In this document: in pieces, positions 33,975-43,568 of the stretch | How the letters are laid out: each line of letters starts with the position of its first letter | Position numbering within the stretch: the first letter of the stretch is position 1 | Source of the DNA: JAOPZW01 sp963803375 | GTDB taxonomy: Bacteria; Actinomycetota; Thermoleophilia; Solirubrobacterales; Solirubrobacteraceae | DNA: 64,000 bases | Reading direction: 5' to 3' | Assembly: GCA_963803375.1 (NCBI GenBank) | Contig: CAWDMB010000016.1 | Location: forward strand, 1-64,000 | Program-made: the position numbers and the translations under genes | The notes under the pieces: generated by a model | Told to the model about the DNA's origin: nothing | Databases searched by the model: none | The model's input: the letters and a program-made list of their open reading frames with translations, nothing else

Positions 33975-33993
33975 GCCCCAGATGAGCTGGGGC
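33975..33993 (-). terminator. Terminator-like hairpin after thiolase gene
   Basis: GCCCCAG (33975-33981), loop ATGAG, CTGGGGC (33987-33993), 11 bases beyond the stop at 34004. No T run follows, so it may be factor-assisted or only a 3' mRNA guard. Confidence 0.45.
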
Positions 33994-34003
33994 CCCGGTT
34001 TCG

Positions 34004-35182
<1,179 letters not shown>

Positions 35183-35350
35183 ATGCTTCCTTTCCTATCG
35201 ACAACACCCCGGGGCAGCGCCCCGGACGATCACAGCGCGCGGCGCGGCGAGAAGTCAACCCTGCTCTGCCGCACGGCGCCGCCGGCGAACACGCCCGCCG
35301 ACTGACTGTCGCGTACTTGTGGTTGGCATTGTGCCGTGTCTTCCGTTCGG

Positions 35351-36532
35351 CTAGTGGAGCCGCTCGACGATCATCGCCTGTCCCAACCCGCCGGCGACGC
35401 ACATCGACTCCAGGCCGAACCGGCCGTCCAGCGAGTCGAGGTTGTTGAGCAGGGTGGTCATGATCCGTGCGCCGGTCATCCCGAACGGGTGGCCGATCGC
35501 GATCGCGCCGCCGCTGATGTTGAGCTTGTCCGGGTCGATGCCGAGCTCGTCGCGGCACGGCAGCACCTGGGCCGCGAACGCCTCGTTGATCTCGACCAGG
35601 TCGATGTCGTCGATCGTCAAGCGCGCCTGGTCGAGCACCGCCCTGATCGCCGGTATCGGGCCGAGGCCCATGATCTCCGGGCGGACCGCCGCCACCGAGG
35701 ACGCGACGATGCGCGCCCGGGGCTCGAGTCCCAGCTTGCTCGCCTTCTCCTCGGACAACACCAGCACCGCCGCAGCGCCGTCGTTGAGCGGGCACGCGTT
35801 GCCCGCGGTCACCGAGCCGCCGGGCTTGAAGGCGGGCTTGAGCTTCGCGAGCGCCTCCACGGTCGTGCCGGCGCGCGGCCCGTCGTCCTTCGTGACCGTG
35901 TGCGCCGGGATGACGTTGCCGCCGGCGTCGTGGGTCTCGCGGATGTCCACGCCCACGATCTCGCGGTCGAAGTGGCCGCTCTCGCGCGCCGCGACCGCGC
36001 GCTGCTGGGACAGCGCCGCCCACTCGTCCTGGGACTCGCGGCTGACCTTGCAGCGCTCGGCCACGTTCTCGGCCGTGAGCCCCATCGGGATGTACACGTT
36101 GTACACGGCGCCGTCTGTGCCGTCGATCCGCGGGTTCGTAGCGGGAAGCGTCATCCCCGCGCCCCGCGACGAGCACTCCACCCCTCCCGCGATGTACTGA
36201 TCGCCTTCGCCCGCCTTGATCGCGTGGAACGCCATACGGATTGTCTGCAGCGAGGATGCACAGAAGCGGCTCACCGTGACCGCCGGAACATGATGGTCGA
36301 TCCCGGCCAGCAACTGCGCGTTGCGGGCAACGTTGAAGCCCTGCTCGTGCTCGGGGAAGCCACAGCCCATCATGATGTCGTTCGTCTCTTTGAGATCGAC
36401 CCCCGGGTTGCGCTCCACGAGCGCGCGCAGCGGGATCGCGCCGAGGTCGTCGGCCCGAACGTCCCGCAGCGTGCCCTTGACCGCCCGCCCGACGGGCGTC
36501 CGGATGGCGTCGACAATGACCGCTTCAGACAT
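35351..36532 (-). CDS. Thiolase family protein (acetyl-CoA acetyltransferase, FadA-like)
   Basis: 393 aa. Nucleophile Cys in VSRFCASSLQ, NEAFAAQV, GHPFGMTGAR with catalytic His, and CVAGGLGQAM with the second Cys. The sequence differs clearly from its neighbour, so the two are paralogues with probably different chain-length ranges rather than a recent duplicate. ATG 36532 has a strong site (AGGAGG). It lies divergent from an HxlR-type regulator across 179 bases rich in TAGCT repeats. Confidence 0.93.
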   Translation of the reverse strand: MSEAVIVDAIRTPVGRAVKGTLRDVRADDLGAIPLRALVERNPGVDLKETNDIMMGCGFPEHEQGFNVARNAQLLAGIDHHVPAVTVSRFCASSLQTIRMAFHAIKAGEGDQYIAGGVECSSRGAGMTLPATNPRIDGTDGAVYNVYIPMGLTAENVAERCKVSRESQDEWAALSQQRAVAARESGHFDREIVGVDIRETHDAGGNVIPAHTVTKDDGPRAGTTVEALAKLKPAFKPGGSVTAGNACPLNDGAAAVLVLSEEKASKLGLEPRARIVASSVAAVRPEIMGLGPIPAIRAVLDQARLTIDDIDLVEINEAFAAQVLPCRDELGIDPDKLNISGGAIAIGHPFGMTGARIMTTLLNNLDSLDGRFGLESMCVAGGLGQAMIVERLH

Positions 36533-36632
36533 GGATCCTCCTAGGTGGCCGTCGGCCGCGATCCGCGGCCGAAATCGTGGTGGGAAGGGTGGCCCTCGCG
36601 CAGCCGCGTTTGGCGCCCGAGCTCATTCGATT

Positions 36633-36705
36633 GCTAGCTTAGGGCTGACATAGCTAGCTCCACCGTATCCAGCTCTGGCTTAGCTGTCAAGAAGTTAGCT
36701 ATGAT
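36633..36705. promoter_or_regulatory. TAGCT-repeat operator region and HxlR-gene promoter
   Basis: TAGCT occurs at 36635, 36651, 36655, 36681 and 36696. Two copies form GCTAGC palindromes at 36633-36638 and 36653-36658. The -10 box TATGAT (36700-36705) stands six bases before ATG 36712, so the regulator mRNA is leaderless. The left repeats lie where the thiolase promoter should be, so one protein could control both directions. Confidence 0.6.
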
Positions 36706-36711
36706 CGGCGC

Positions 36712-37218
36712 ATGGACCATGCCCTCCGAGTGGCCGGATCACTCGAGCCTCGCAGCGGCTGGACCGCCGAGCGGTGCACGATCGCCAAGTCGCTCGAGGT
36801 GATCTCCACCCGTTCAGCGTTCTTGATCCTGCGCGAGGCGTTCTACGGAACGACGCGGTTCGACGACTTCGCGCAGCGCGTCGGGATCAGCGAGCCGGTG
36901 ACGGCCGCCCGCCTTCGGGAGCTCGTGGAGAACCGGCTGCTCGTGCGCGAGGACTATCGGGAGCCAGGGCAGCGCACGCGGCAGCGTTACCGGCTCACCG
37001 ACAAGGGCGCCGATCTCTTCCCGGCGCTCGCTGCGCTGATGCAGTGGGGCGACCGCTGGCTCGACGATCGCGGCGGGCCTGTTGAACTGTGCCACCGTGA
37101 CTGCGGCGAGCCCGTCGCCGTCGAGCTTCGCTGCGCCGCCGGACACAGGGTCGGCCCCGACGAGCTCGATCTCGTCGCCCGCCGCCGCCGGCGTCCCCAG
37201 GCGGCGCCCGCCGGCTAG
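36712..37218 (+). CDS. HxlR-family transcriptional regulator with C-terminal Cys cluster
   Basis: 168-aa winged-helix DNA-binding protein. The HxlR core (residues 18-105) reads RCTIAKSLEVISTRSAFLIL, the recognition region FAQRVGISEPVTAARLREL, and the wing RYRLTDKGADLFP. After the core comes CHRDCGEPVAVELRCAAGH, a zinc-ribbon-like Cys/His cluster often seen in longer HxlR proteins. It is divergent from the thiolase pair, with repeat elements between, so it probably represses them and itself. Confidence 0.87.
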   Translation: MDHALRVAGSLEPRSGWTAERCTIAKSLEVISTRSAFLILREAFYGTTRFDDFAQRVGISEPVTAARLRELVENRLLVREDYREPGQRTRQRYRLTDKGADLFPALAALMQWGDRWLDDRGGPVELCHRDCGEPVAVELRCAAGHRVGPDELDLVARRRRRPQAAPAG

Positions 37219-37231
37219 TCCGCGTCGCGCG

Positions 37232-37311
37232 GGTCCGCTCGGCGCGCTGCTGATCACCGCGGGTGTGGGGCTGCTGACGCTCGGCCTCGTAAAGCGCGGG
37301 GACTGGGGCCG
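37232..37311 (+). pseudogene. Relic of a DHA2-type MFS transporter
   Basis: About 27 codons read PLGALLITAGVGLLTLGL then VKRGDWG, a segment found in EmrB/QacA-type exporters. The intact exporter next door has the equivalent VLALVRGNDEGWG. No start or remaining transporter sequence flanks it, so it is a fragment left by deletion. Confidence 0.5.
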
Positions 37312-37351
37312 CGGCAGGCCTCGGCTGTGCCTGGTCGCGGCACGACCGGCG

Positions 37352-37386
37352 CCCGTCCGCCCCGGCGTCTGGCCGGGGCGGACGGG
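37352..37386. terminator. Bidirectional terminator-type hairpin
   Basis: CCCGTCCGCCCCGG (37352-37365) pairs perfectly with 37373-37386 across a 7-base loop. It lies between the convergent HxlR and MFS genes, 11 bases beyond the MFS stop. No T tract on either side. Confidence 0.65.
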
Positions 37387-37397
37387 GATGCCGGCGG

Positions 37398-38960
37398 TCA
37401 GGCGGCCGCGGGCTGCGGCAGCGTCGCGCCCTCGCCGACGGGCTCCAGCGGCTGGCGCTCGATCTCGCGCTCGCGCACCAGCCACAGGGCGAGGACCGCG
37501 CCGGCGAAGCAGAGCAGCGCGCCGAGCGTCAGCACGTCGTTGAAGCCTGCGAGGAACCCCTCGTGGGCCGCGTTGGAGACGACTTGCTGGTCCTGCGGGG
37601 GAACCGCTGAGAGGGCCTGGTGCAGGTTGCCCGCGGAGGCGGCCTCGATGAGCTCGCGTGGGCGATTGCCGCTCGCAGCGGGAGTTCCGGCGGCGAGCGC
37701 GCTGATCTTGTCGGCCCCGCGGCCGACGAAGATCGCCCCCCAGACGGCGATGCCGACGGCGACCCCGACCTGGCGGAAGGTGTCGTTGATGCCGGCCGCC
37801 ATGCCGCTGCGCTCCTTGGGCACGACGCTCAGGGCGACGTCGGCGATCACCGGGTTCAGCAGGCCGATTCCGCCACCCAGGACGAGGAAGCCGCCGAGCA
37901 GGGTCGTCCACTCGTCGCCGGCCGTGATGCCCGACATCAGCAGCAGGCCGATCCCGGCGAGGCCCAGGCCCGCGCTCAACATCGCGCGCGCGGGGATCCG
38001 GGACAGCAGCGCGCCCGCGATTGGTGCCACGAAGAAGGTCGCCAGCGTGAGCGGCAGGTAGCGCAGCCCCGCCTGCAGCGGCGAGTAGCCGAGGTAGTTC
38101 TGCAGGTAGAGGGTGATGTAGAGGAACAGCGCGAAGGCCGAGCCCGAGACCGCGAACGCGGCAAGCTGCACCCCGGTGAACGCCGGGCGCTTGAAGAGCT
38201 CGAGTGGCAGCATCGGCTCGCTGACCCGCCGCTCGACCGCGATGAACGCCGCGAGCAGCGCCGCGGACGCGGCGAACAGCGACACGATCAGGTTGCTGCC
38301 CCAGCCCTCGTCATTGCCGCGCACGAGCGCCAGCACGAGCAGGAACAGCGCGGCGCTGAACGTCGCGACTCCGGCCCAGTCGACGCGGGTTGCGTTGGGG
38401 TCGCGAGTCTCGCGCAGCTTCAGGTAGGTGATGGCGATCGCCGCGACGCCGATCGGCACGTTGAGGTAGAAGATCGACGCCCACCCGAGCGTGTCGGTGA
38501 GCGCGCCGCCGACGAGCGGGCCGATCGCCACCGCGACGCCGATCGTCGCTCCGTACAGCCCCATCGCCGTGCCGCGCTCGCGGCCGGCCGTGAACTCCTG
38601 AGCGATCAGGGCCAGCGAGACCGCGAACATCACCGCGCCGCCTACCCCCTGAAGAGCGCGCGCCAGGTTGAGAAACGTCGGGTCCGGGGCCAGCGCGCAC
38701 AGCAGCGAAGCGACGGTGAAGATCGCCAGCCCGGCGGCGAACACCCGACGGCGTCCCAGCCGGTCGGCGAGCGAGCCGGCCGTCAGTACCAGGGCCGCGA
38801 GCGTCAGCGCGTAGGCGTCGACCACCCACTGCAGGTCGGTGAAGCTCGCGCCGAGATCCTCGCGGATCGACGGCAGCGCGACGTTGACGACCGTGATGTC
38901 GAGCAGCAGCATGAACGTCGCCACGCTCACCGCCATGAGGGTCCACCACTTCCTCGCCAT
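37398..38960 (-). CDS. DHA2-family MFS drug:proton antiporter (EmrB/QacA type)
   Basis: Inner-membrane multidrug exporter, 520 aa, about 14 helices. Motif D1 LDITVVNVALPSI at the first helix, motif A GSLADRLGRRRVF, and motif C AIGPLVGGALTDTLGWASIFYLNVP are all present. It starts at ATG 38960 with a GGAGCAAG site. The divergent MarR gene and the repeats between them indicate drug-responsive repression. The C-terminus is a short charged tail. Confidence 0.93.
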   Translation of the reverse strand: MARKWWTLMAVSVATFMLLLDITVVNVALPSIREDLGASFTDLQWVVDAYALTLAALVLTAGSLADRLGRRRVFAAGLAIFTVASLLCALAPDPTFLNLARALQGVGGAVMFAVSLALIAQEFTAGRERGTAMGLYGATIGVAVAIGPLVGGALTDTLGWASIFYLNVPIGVAAIAITYLKLRETRDPNATRVDWAGVATFSAALFLLVLALVRGNDEGWGSNLIVSLFAASAALLAAFIAVERRVSEPMLPLELFKRPAFTGVQLAAFAVSGSAFALFLYITLYLQNYLGYSPLQAGLRYLPLTLATFFVAPIAGALLSRIPARAMLSAGLGLAGIGLLLMSGITAGDEWTTLLGGFLVLGGGIGLLNPVIADVALSVVPKERSGMAAGINDTFRQVGVAVGIAVWGAIFVGRGADKISALAAGTPAASGNRPRELIEAASAGNLHQALSAVPPQDQQVVSNAAHEGFLAGFNDVLTLGALLCFAGAVLALWLVREREIERQPLEPVGEGATLPQPAAA

Positions 38961-38989
38961 GAACTTGCTCCGATCCCTAGGCTATAGTT

Positions 38990-39046
38990 GTCAGGCAACC
39001 TTGTAAGATGTCCTGATGGTCTGGCTACCTTATCAGGAGTCCTGAC
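38990..39046. promoter_or_regulatory. MarR operator with TCAGG/CCTGA repeats
   Basis: Half-sites GTCAGG (38990-38995), CCTGAT (39012-39017), ATCAGG (39032-39037) and CCTGAC (39041-39046) form two inverted pairs. TCAGGAGTCCTGA (39033-39045) is a perfect 5-3-5 palindrome covering the MarR ribosome site. The first half-site overlaps a TATAGC -10 box for the exporter on the - strand. This fits autoregulation plus exporter repression. Confidence 0.65.
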
Positions 39047-39049
39047 GAA

Positions 39050-39508
39050 ATGGCAAGTGATCTCGATCACACGACGCGACTGCCGCTGATTCGCCTGTTG
39101 GACGTCGCCTTCGACGATTTCAGCGACGAGCTGTCGAAGCGCGTCGAAGCGGCCGGCTTCACGGACATCCGCCCCGGCCACGGATGCGTCTTCGGCACCA
39201 TCGACCCGCAGGGATCGCGGCTCACCGACCTCGCCCAACGCGCCAACATGACCAAGCAATCCGTGGGCGAGGCGACCAGCGACCTGGAGCAGCGCGGGTA
39301 CGTCGAGCGGGTCCCCGATCCCAACGATGGCCGCGCGAAGATCATCCGGCTCACCGAGCGCGGCCGCGAAGCACAGGCCGTCGGCCGTCGACTCATCGAT
39401 GACGGCGAGCGCGAGTGGGCAGAACGCTACGGCCAAGAGCGAGTCGCCGCGCTGCGCGAGACACTCGAGGCGATCACCGCCGAGCGCCTCGGCGCCGTAC
39501 CCGCATAG
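39050..39508 (+). CDS. MarR-family transcriptional regulator (exporter-linked)
   Basis: 152-aa winged-helix regulator. Dimerisation helices flank the DNA-binding part LTDLAQRANMTKQSVGEATSDLEQRGYVER, then the wing PDPNDGRAKIIRLTERG. It is divergent from the MFS exporter with palindromic repeats between, and a site (AGGAG) inside one palindrome precedes ATG 39050, so bound protein would also block its own translation start region. Likely released by an exporter substrate. Confidence 0.9.
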   Translation: MASDLDHTTRLPLIRLLDVAFDDFSDELSKRVEAAGFTDIRPGHGCVFGTIDPQGSRLTDLAQRANMTKQSVGEATSDLEQRGYVERVPDPNDGRAKIIRLTERGREAQAVGRRLIDDGEREWAERYGQERVAALRETLEAITAERLGAVPA

Positions 39509-39539
39509 GCCCGCAGACGCGGGCACGCCGCCCGTGCCC
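39509..39539 (+). terminator. Overlapping hairpins after MarR gene
   Basis: GCCCGC-AGAC-GCGGGC (39509-39524) starts at the base after the MarR stop, and GGGCACG-ccgcc-CGTGCCC (39521-39539) overlaps it, so only one can form. Either could end transcription before the convergent glgP gene. Confidence 0.4.
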
Positions 39540-39649
39540 TCCCCGATCGGTCGCGCTCGCTCCCGCGCGACGAGCGGGCGTCGCACACGACTCTTCGGCA
39601 GACGCCCCCTGGATTCCGCCGGCAGGCGGCTGGGCGGCGGGCTGCGCTT

Positions 39650-41815
39650 TCAGGAAGCGCTCGCGCTCGGCGCCTGCGCGGGCGCGTAGATCCGCTCGAC
39701 GTAGTCGTCGAGCATGCGCCCGGCGCAGAACGCCGGCGCGAGCGTGCGCATCGAGGTGCGGACGCGCGCGAGCCAGGAGCGGGGAATCCCGTCGGCGTCC
39801 CGGTCATAGAACTGCGGCGCGACCTCCTGCTCGAGCAGGCCGTAGAGGGTCGCCGCGTCGCGCTCGTCCTGTGCCGTGTGATCGGAGTCGACGTCGCCCG
39901 GCAGCGCCCAGCCGTTGGCCCCGTCGTAGGCCTCCGCCCACCAGCCGTCGAGCACGCTCAGGTTCAGCCCCCCGTTGATGACCGCCTTCATGCCGCTGGT
40001 CCCGCTCGCCTCGAGCGGCGGTCGCGGCAGGTTGATCCAGAGGTCGCACCCGCGCACCATCCGAGCGGCCACGCCGAGGTCGTACTCGTGCAAGTAGACC
40101 ACGCGCTCGCTGACGGCGGCGGCGTTCTTGAAGCGGAAGAGGTCCTGGACGACGCGCTTGGCGTCGTCGTCGCTCGGATGGGCCTTGCCCGCGAGCACGA
40201 CCTGGATGGCGTGGCGCCCGGCGAGCAGGGCCAGCGCCCGGCCAGGGTCCTCGGTCAACAGGCGCAGGCGCTTGTAGGTCGCGTTGCGGCGCGCGAAGCC
40301 GATCGTGAGCACGTCCGGGTCGAAGGCGCGCGCGGCCGCCTCGACGCCCCGGCGGGGTTGGTGCTCCGCCAGGCGATTGATCACGCTGCGCTCGCGCACG
40401 AACTCAACCAGCTCGGCTCGCTGCTCCTGCCGGGCAGCCCAGAGCTCGGCGTCGGGGATCGCGTCGAGCGCCTCCCAGGTCGCGCGGTCGCTCGCCCGCT
40501 GCCCCCAGTCGTGACCGAGGTAGCGGTCGAGCAGGCGGCGCACCGGGGGCCCCACCCAGGTCGGCAGGTGCACGCCGTTGGTCACGTGACCGATCGGGAC
40601 CGCGTCGACGTCACGCCCCGGCCAGAGCGTGCGCCACATCTCACGGGCGATGCCGCCGTGGCGACGGCTGACGCCGTTCGCCGCGCTGCTCATCCGCAGG
40701 CTGAACCGCGTCACGCCGAAGGGCTCTTGGCCGTTCTCGGGGTACTCGCGACCGAGCCGCACGATCGCCTCGGGATCGATGCCGGTCTCGGCCGCGACGC
40801 CGCCGAGCGTCCGCACCACCTCCGCCGGGGGATACGTCTCGTTGCCGGCCGGGACGGGCGTGTGCGTCGTGAACACCGTGCGCTGGCGCGCCGCATCGAG
40901 CGCCGCGTCGAGTGGCGCGCCTCGCGCCAGCTCGCGCCGCACGAGCTCGAGGGCCGCGAACGCCGCATGACCCTCGTTGAGATGCACGAGCGCCGGCTCG
41001 ATGCCGAGCGCAGCGAGGGCGCGAACGCCCCCGACGCCGAGCAGGGCATACTGCGATAGGCGGGTGACGGGCTCGCCCACGTACAGCTGGGAGGTGATCC
41101 ACCGCTCGAGCCGCCCGTTCTCCGGTACGTCTGCGTCGAGCAGGAAGAGCGGTACGCGACCGACGGCGACGCGCCAGATCTGGAGCGTGACGTCGGCCCC
41201 GCGGATCGGCACCGTGACCGTGAGCAGCCGCCCCTCCGCCGTGCGCACCGGGGCGGCGGGAAGCCGCGCAGGATCGATGTCGACCCAAGACTCCTGCTGC
41301 CAGCCGGACTCGTCCAGCCGCTGACGGAAGTACCCCTGGCGGTACATCAGGCCAACGGCCACGAGCCCCAGCGCGCGATCGGAAGCCTCCTTGAGGATGT
41401 CGCCGGCCAGAGCGCCCAGCCCGCCGGAGTAGATCGGTAACGACTGGTGCACCCCGTACTCGGCGCAGAAGAGGGCGATCGGCTGCTCCGGCGTCACCGG
41501 CCCGGCGCTCGGCCGGTCGAGGTCGGCTCGCAGCGCCTCCTCGAGCGACGCCGCGGCCGCGAGCAGCGCCGGATCGCCGGCCGCGCGTGCGAGCGCCTCG
41601 CCCGACGCCTCCTGAAGCAGGCGGACCGGGTTCTCGCCACAGAGCTCCCAGCGAGTCGGGTCGACCGAGCGGAACACGTCCTTGCCCCCCGCCTGCCAGC
41701 ACCAGCGGTAGTTGTAGGCGATGCGAGCGAACGGCGCGAGGGGCTCCGGGAGTCGCGCGGCGAGATCCGTGGCCCGCTCGTCGAGCTCCTCCTGTCCGCG
41801 GCTCACGACCGCCAT
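39650..41815 (-). CDS. glgP: Alpha-glucan phosphorylase
   Basis: PLP-dependent enzyme releasing glucose-1-phosphate from alpha-1,4-glucan, 721 aa. It is of the shorter bacterial/archaeal type, with N-terminal RIAYNYRWCWQAG and FCAEYGVHQSLPIYSGGLG, glucan-site VHLNEGHAAFAALE, and TPVPAGNETYP. The PLP lysine lies in ASGTSGMKAVINGG, and the segment HEYDLGVAARMVRGCD precedes it. ATG 41815 is preferred to the in-frame TTG 41851. It opens a glucan cluster (to 46523) holding synthesis and breakdown genes on one strand. Confidence 0.94.
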   Translation of the reverse strand: MAVVSRGQEELDERATDLAARLPEPLAPFARIAYNYRWCWQAGGKDVFRSVDPTRWELCGENPVRLLQEASGEALARAAGDPALLAAAASLEEALRADLDRPSAGPVTPEQPIALFCAEYGVHQSLPIYSGGLGALAGDILKEASDRALGLVAVGLMYRQGYFRQRLDESGWQQESWVDIDPARLPAAPVRTAEGRLLTVTVPIRGADVTLQIWRVAVGRVPLFLLDADVPENGRLERWITSQLYVGEPVTRLSQYALLGVGGVRALAALGIEPALVHLNEGHAAFAALELVRRELARGAPLDAALDAARQRTVFTTHTPVPAGNETYPPAEVVRTLGGVAAETGIDPEAIVRLGREYPENGQEPFGVTRFSLRMSSAANGVSRRHGGIAREMWRTLWPGRDVDAVPIGHVTNGVHLPTWVGPPVRRLLDRYLGHDWGQRASDRATWEALDAIPDAELWAARQEQRAELVEFVRERSVINRLAEHQPRRGVEAAARAFDPDVLTIGFARRNATYKRLRLLTEDPGRALALLAGRHAIQVVLAGKAHPSDDDAKRVVQDLFRFKNAAAVSERVVYLHEYDLGVAARMVRGCDLWINLPRPPLEASGTSGMKAVINGGLNLSVLDGWWAEAYDGANGWALPGDVDSDHTAQDERDAATLYGLLEQEVAPQFYDRDADGIPRSWLARVRTSMRTLAPAFCAGRMLDDYVERIYAPAQAPSASAS

Positions 41816-41982
41816 GATTGCAGGTCGCGCCCGGCTTCCGCCCTCGGCCAAAGGCGATCAGGTCCGCCCTGCGACCGCCACGCCAACCCCGCGTCCGTTG
41901 CACCGCCGGGGTCACCGAGCATGGCTCGAGGCCGGCCTGGTCCCGTTGCTCGGGGCGCGGATCGGGATGCTTGCCGTGAGGG

Positions 41983-42225
41983 CTACGACACGTCGCGCTC
42001 GGCCTTCAGCCAGTGCTCGACGTGGTCGCCGCCGCCTTCGGCCTCGTAGAGCTCGTAGGCGCGCTCGGCAATCGCCTCGTGACTTGGCGCCGGCCGGCGA
42101 GGCCGGCGTCGCGTCTTCGCCGATGCCGTGGCGGCCGCCTTCGCGGGTGCGTTCTTCTTGGTCGCCTTGGTCGGCGCCTTCTTGGCGGGCGCCCGCTTTG
42201 CCCGGTTGTCTGGATTCGAGGCCAC
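41983..42225 (-). CDS. DUF2934 protein with Lys/Ala/Pro-rich N-terminus
   Basis: 80 aa. The N-terminal half is histone-H1-like (KKAPTKATKKNAPAKAAA), strongly basic and presumably disordered. The C-terminal part, IAERAYELYEAEGGGDHVEHWLKAE, is the DUF2934 domain, a small helical unit of unknown role often found near glycogen/trehalose genes. The start is GTG 42225 after a GGGGGAA site. Upstream in-frame sequence is a shadow of the GH57 gene. Confidence 0.78.
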   Translation of the reverse strand: MASNPDNRAKRAPAKKAPTKATKKNAPAKAAATASAKTRRRPRRPAPSHEAIAERAYELYEAEGGGDHVEHWLKAERDVS

Positions 42226-42361
42226 TGTTCCCCCGACCTGATCGTGTCGACGCGCGGGATCGTACAGATCGGCGCCGCTGATGATCAACGACCGCGCTGC
42301 GGCCGCGGGTCGATGCGCTGCTCGCAGACGTGGGTGGGTTCGCCTTGGCGGAAAGCTGAGG

Positions 42362-43552
42362 TCATCGGGAGAACAGCCTCCCGGCCTGCTCGAGGTGCTC
42401 GGTGGCTTGGTCGAGCTCGTGGTGGCAGCGCTGCACCCAGGCTTCGCCCCAGAAGAAGTTGCAGCTCGTCTCGGCCCGCAGGACCTTGGCGAGCGCATGC
42501 TCGAGGTGGTGGTACAGGTCTGGGTTGCTCTCGCCGATGGCGATCGCGTTGTGGCGGGCGGCGTGGACTGCCTGGCTGAGCTCTCCGACACGGGTGAGCG
42601 CCTGCTGCTGGGCCAACGAGCCGGTCCATTGGACGAACTCGGTGCCGTGGTGCCAGCCGGTGTTCCACGCCCCCGCCGCTACCGTCACCCAGCCGTGCGG
42701 TCCGTGGCGCTCGAGGTAGTCGGAGATGAATGTGGGGCGGATGCCGCCAGCGCGGCCGGCGCGCACCTTCTCCATCAGCCCGGCATGGAAGCTGCCCCAG
42801 AAGTTGCTGCCGGGTGTCGTGTCGCGAAACCACCCGCCGTTCTCGCCGTCGGTGGCGGTGGTGACGAGCGGGGGGAAGTCGCAGCACCGGGTGCGGGCCT
42901 TCACCTCCGAGATGAACCAGTCGGCCTCCATGCCCGACTCCTGCGCGTTGGAGAGGTCGCGGTCGCGGACCACGACCACGATCTGCTCGCCGCCGAAATT
43001 GGCGAGGTGAGGGCGGTAGCGCAGCTCCTCCCAGCGCATGGGCGTCAGCGGAGAGACGTGCTCGCTGTCGACGATGACGTAGCGATAGTGGTGGCGGCAA
43101 AGGGTGGGAACCAGGTCCATGCAGAAACCCAGCTCTGGCGGCCAGAAACCCGGGAAGTGGTCGCGGGCGAGGAGATGGCCGGCGAGCCCGCGCCAGCGCT
43201 CCAGGTGCTCCTCCCAGTCGGCCGGAGGGATCAGCGGCAGGACCGGATGGTGATAACCGGTGCCGAGGACCTCGATGATGCGGGCGTTCTGCAGATACCA
43301 CAGCAGCGACCCGCAGTCGACGACTCCGTAGACTCGACGTTGGAAGTCGGGGCTGGCGAGCGTCTCGAGCAGGTTCCCGGAGAGCGACAGGTGGACGCGT
43401 CCGACGTCCTCGTACTGCCACAGCGAGCGCGGGATGCGGTCGATCGCCCACAGGATCTCCTTGGCCTGCCACTCCTGCGTGTCGAGCAGCTGCTCGAGGT
43501 TGCCCGGTGGCTGGTGGAGGTTGAGGACGAGCGCGAACTCGACGTCGGCCAT
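42362..43552 (-). CDS. Glycoside hydrolase family 57 protein (short form)
   Basis: 396-aa GH57-type (beta/alpha)7-barrel protein. Conserved region 1 is LNLHQPPG, region 2 is GFWPPELGF, and region 4 is TATDGENGGW with the catalytic Asp candidate. Activities in the family include alpha-amylase, 4-alpha-glucanotransferase and branching enzyme; the sequence does not decide. It is 16 bases from the second GH57 gene and shares the DGENGG motif, suggesting they act on the same polymer. No signal peptide, so cytoplasmic. Confidence 0.87.
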   Translation of the reverse strand: MADVEFALVLNLHQPPGNLEQLLDTQEWQAKEILWAIDRIPRSLWQYEDVGRVHLSLSGNLLETLASPDFQRRVYGVVDCGSLLWYLQNARIIEVLGTGYHHPVLPLIPPADWEEHLERWRGLAGHLLARDHFPGFWPPELGFCMDLVPTLCRHHYRYVIVDSEHVSPLTPMRWEELRYRPHLANFGGEQIVVVVRDRDLSNAQESGMEADWFISEVKARTRCCDFPPLVTTATDGENGGWFRDTTPGSNFWGSFHAGLMEKVRAGRAGGIRPTFISDYLERHGPHGWVTVAAGAWNTGWHHGTEFVQWTGSLAQQQALTRVGELSQAVHAARHNAIAIGESNPDLYHHLEHALAKVLRAETSCNFFWGEAWVQRCHHELDQATEHLEQAGRLFSR

Positions 43553-43568
43553 GGCCTCTCCAGCGCGC

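Noticed and set aside
35351..36532. The two thiolases as a recent tandem duplication
   Set aside because: Active-site flanks (RLCGSG versus RFCASS) and much of the sequence differ; they are old paralogues.
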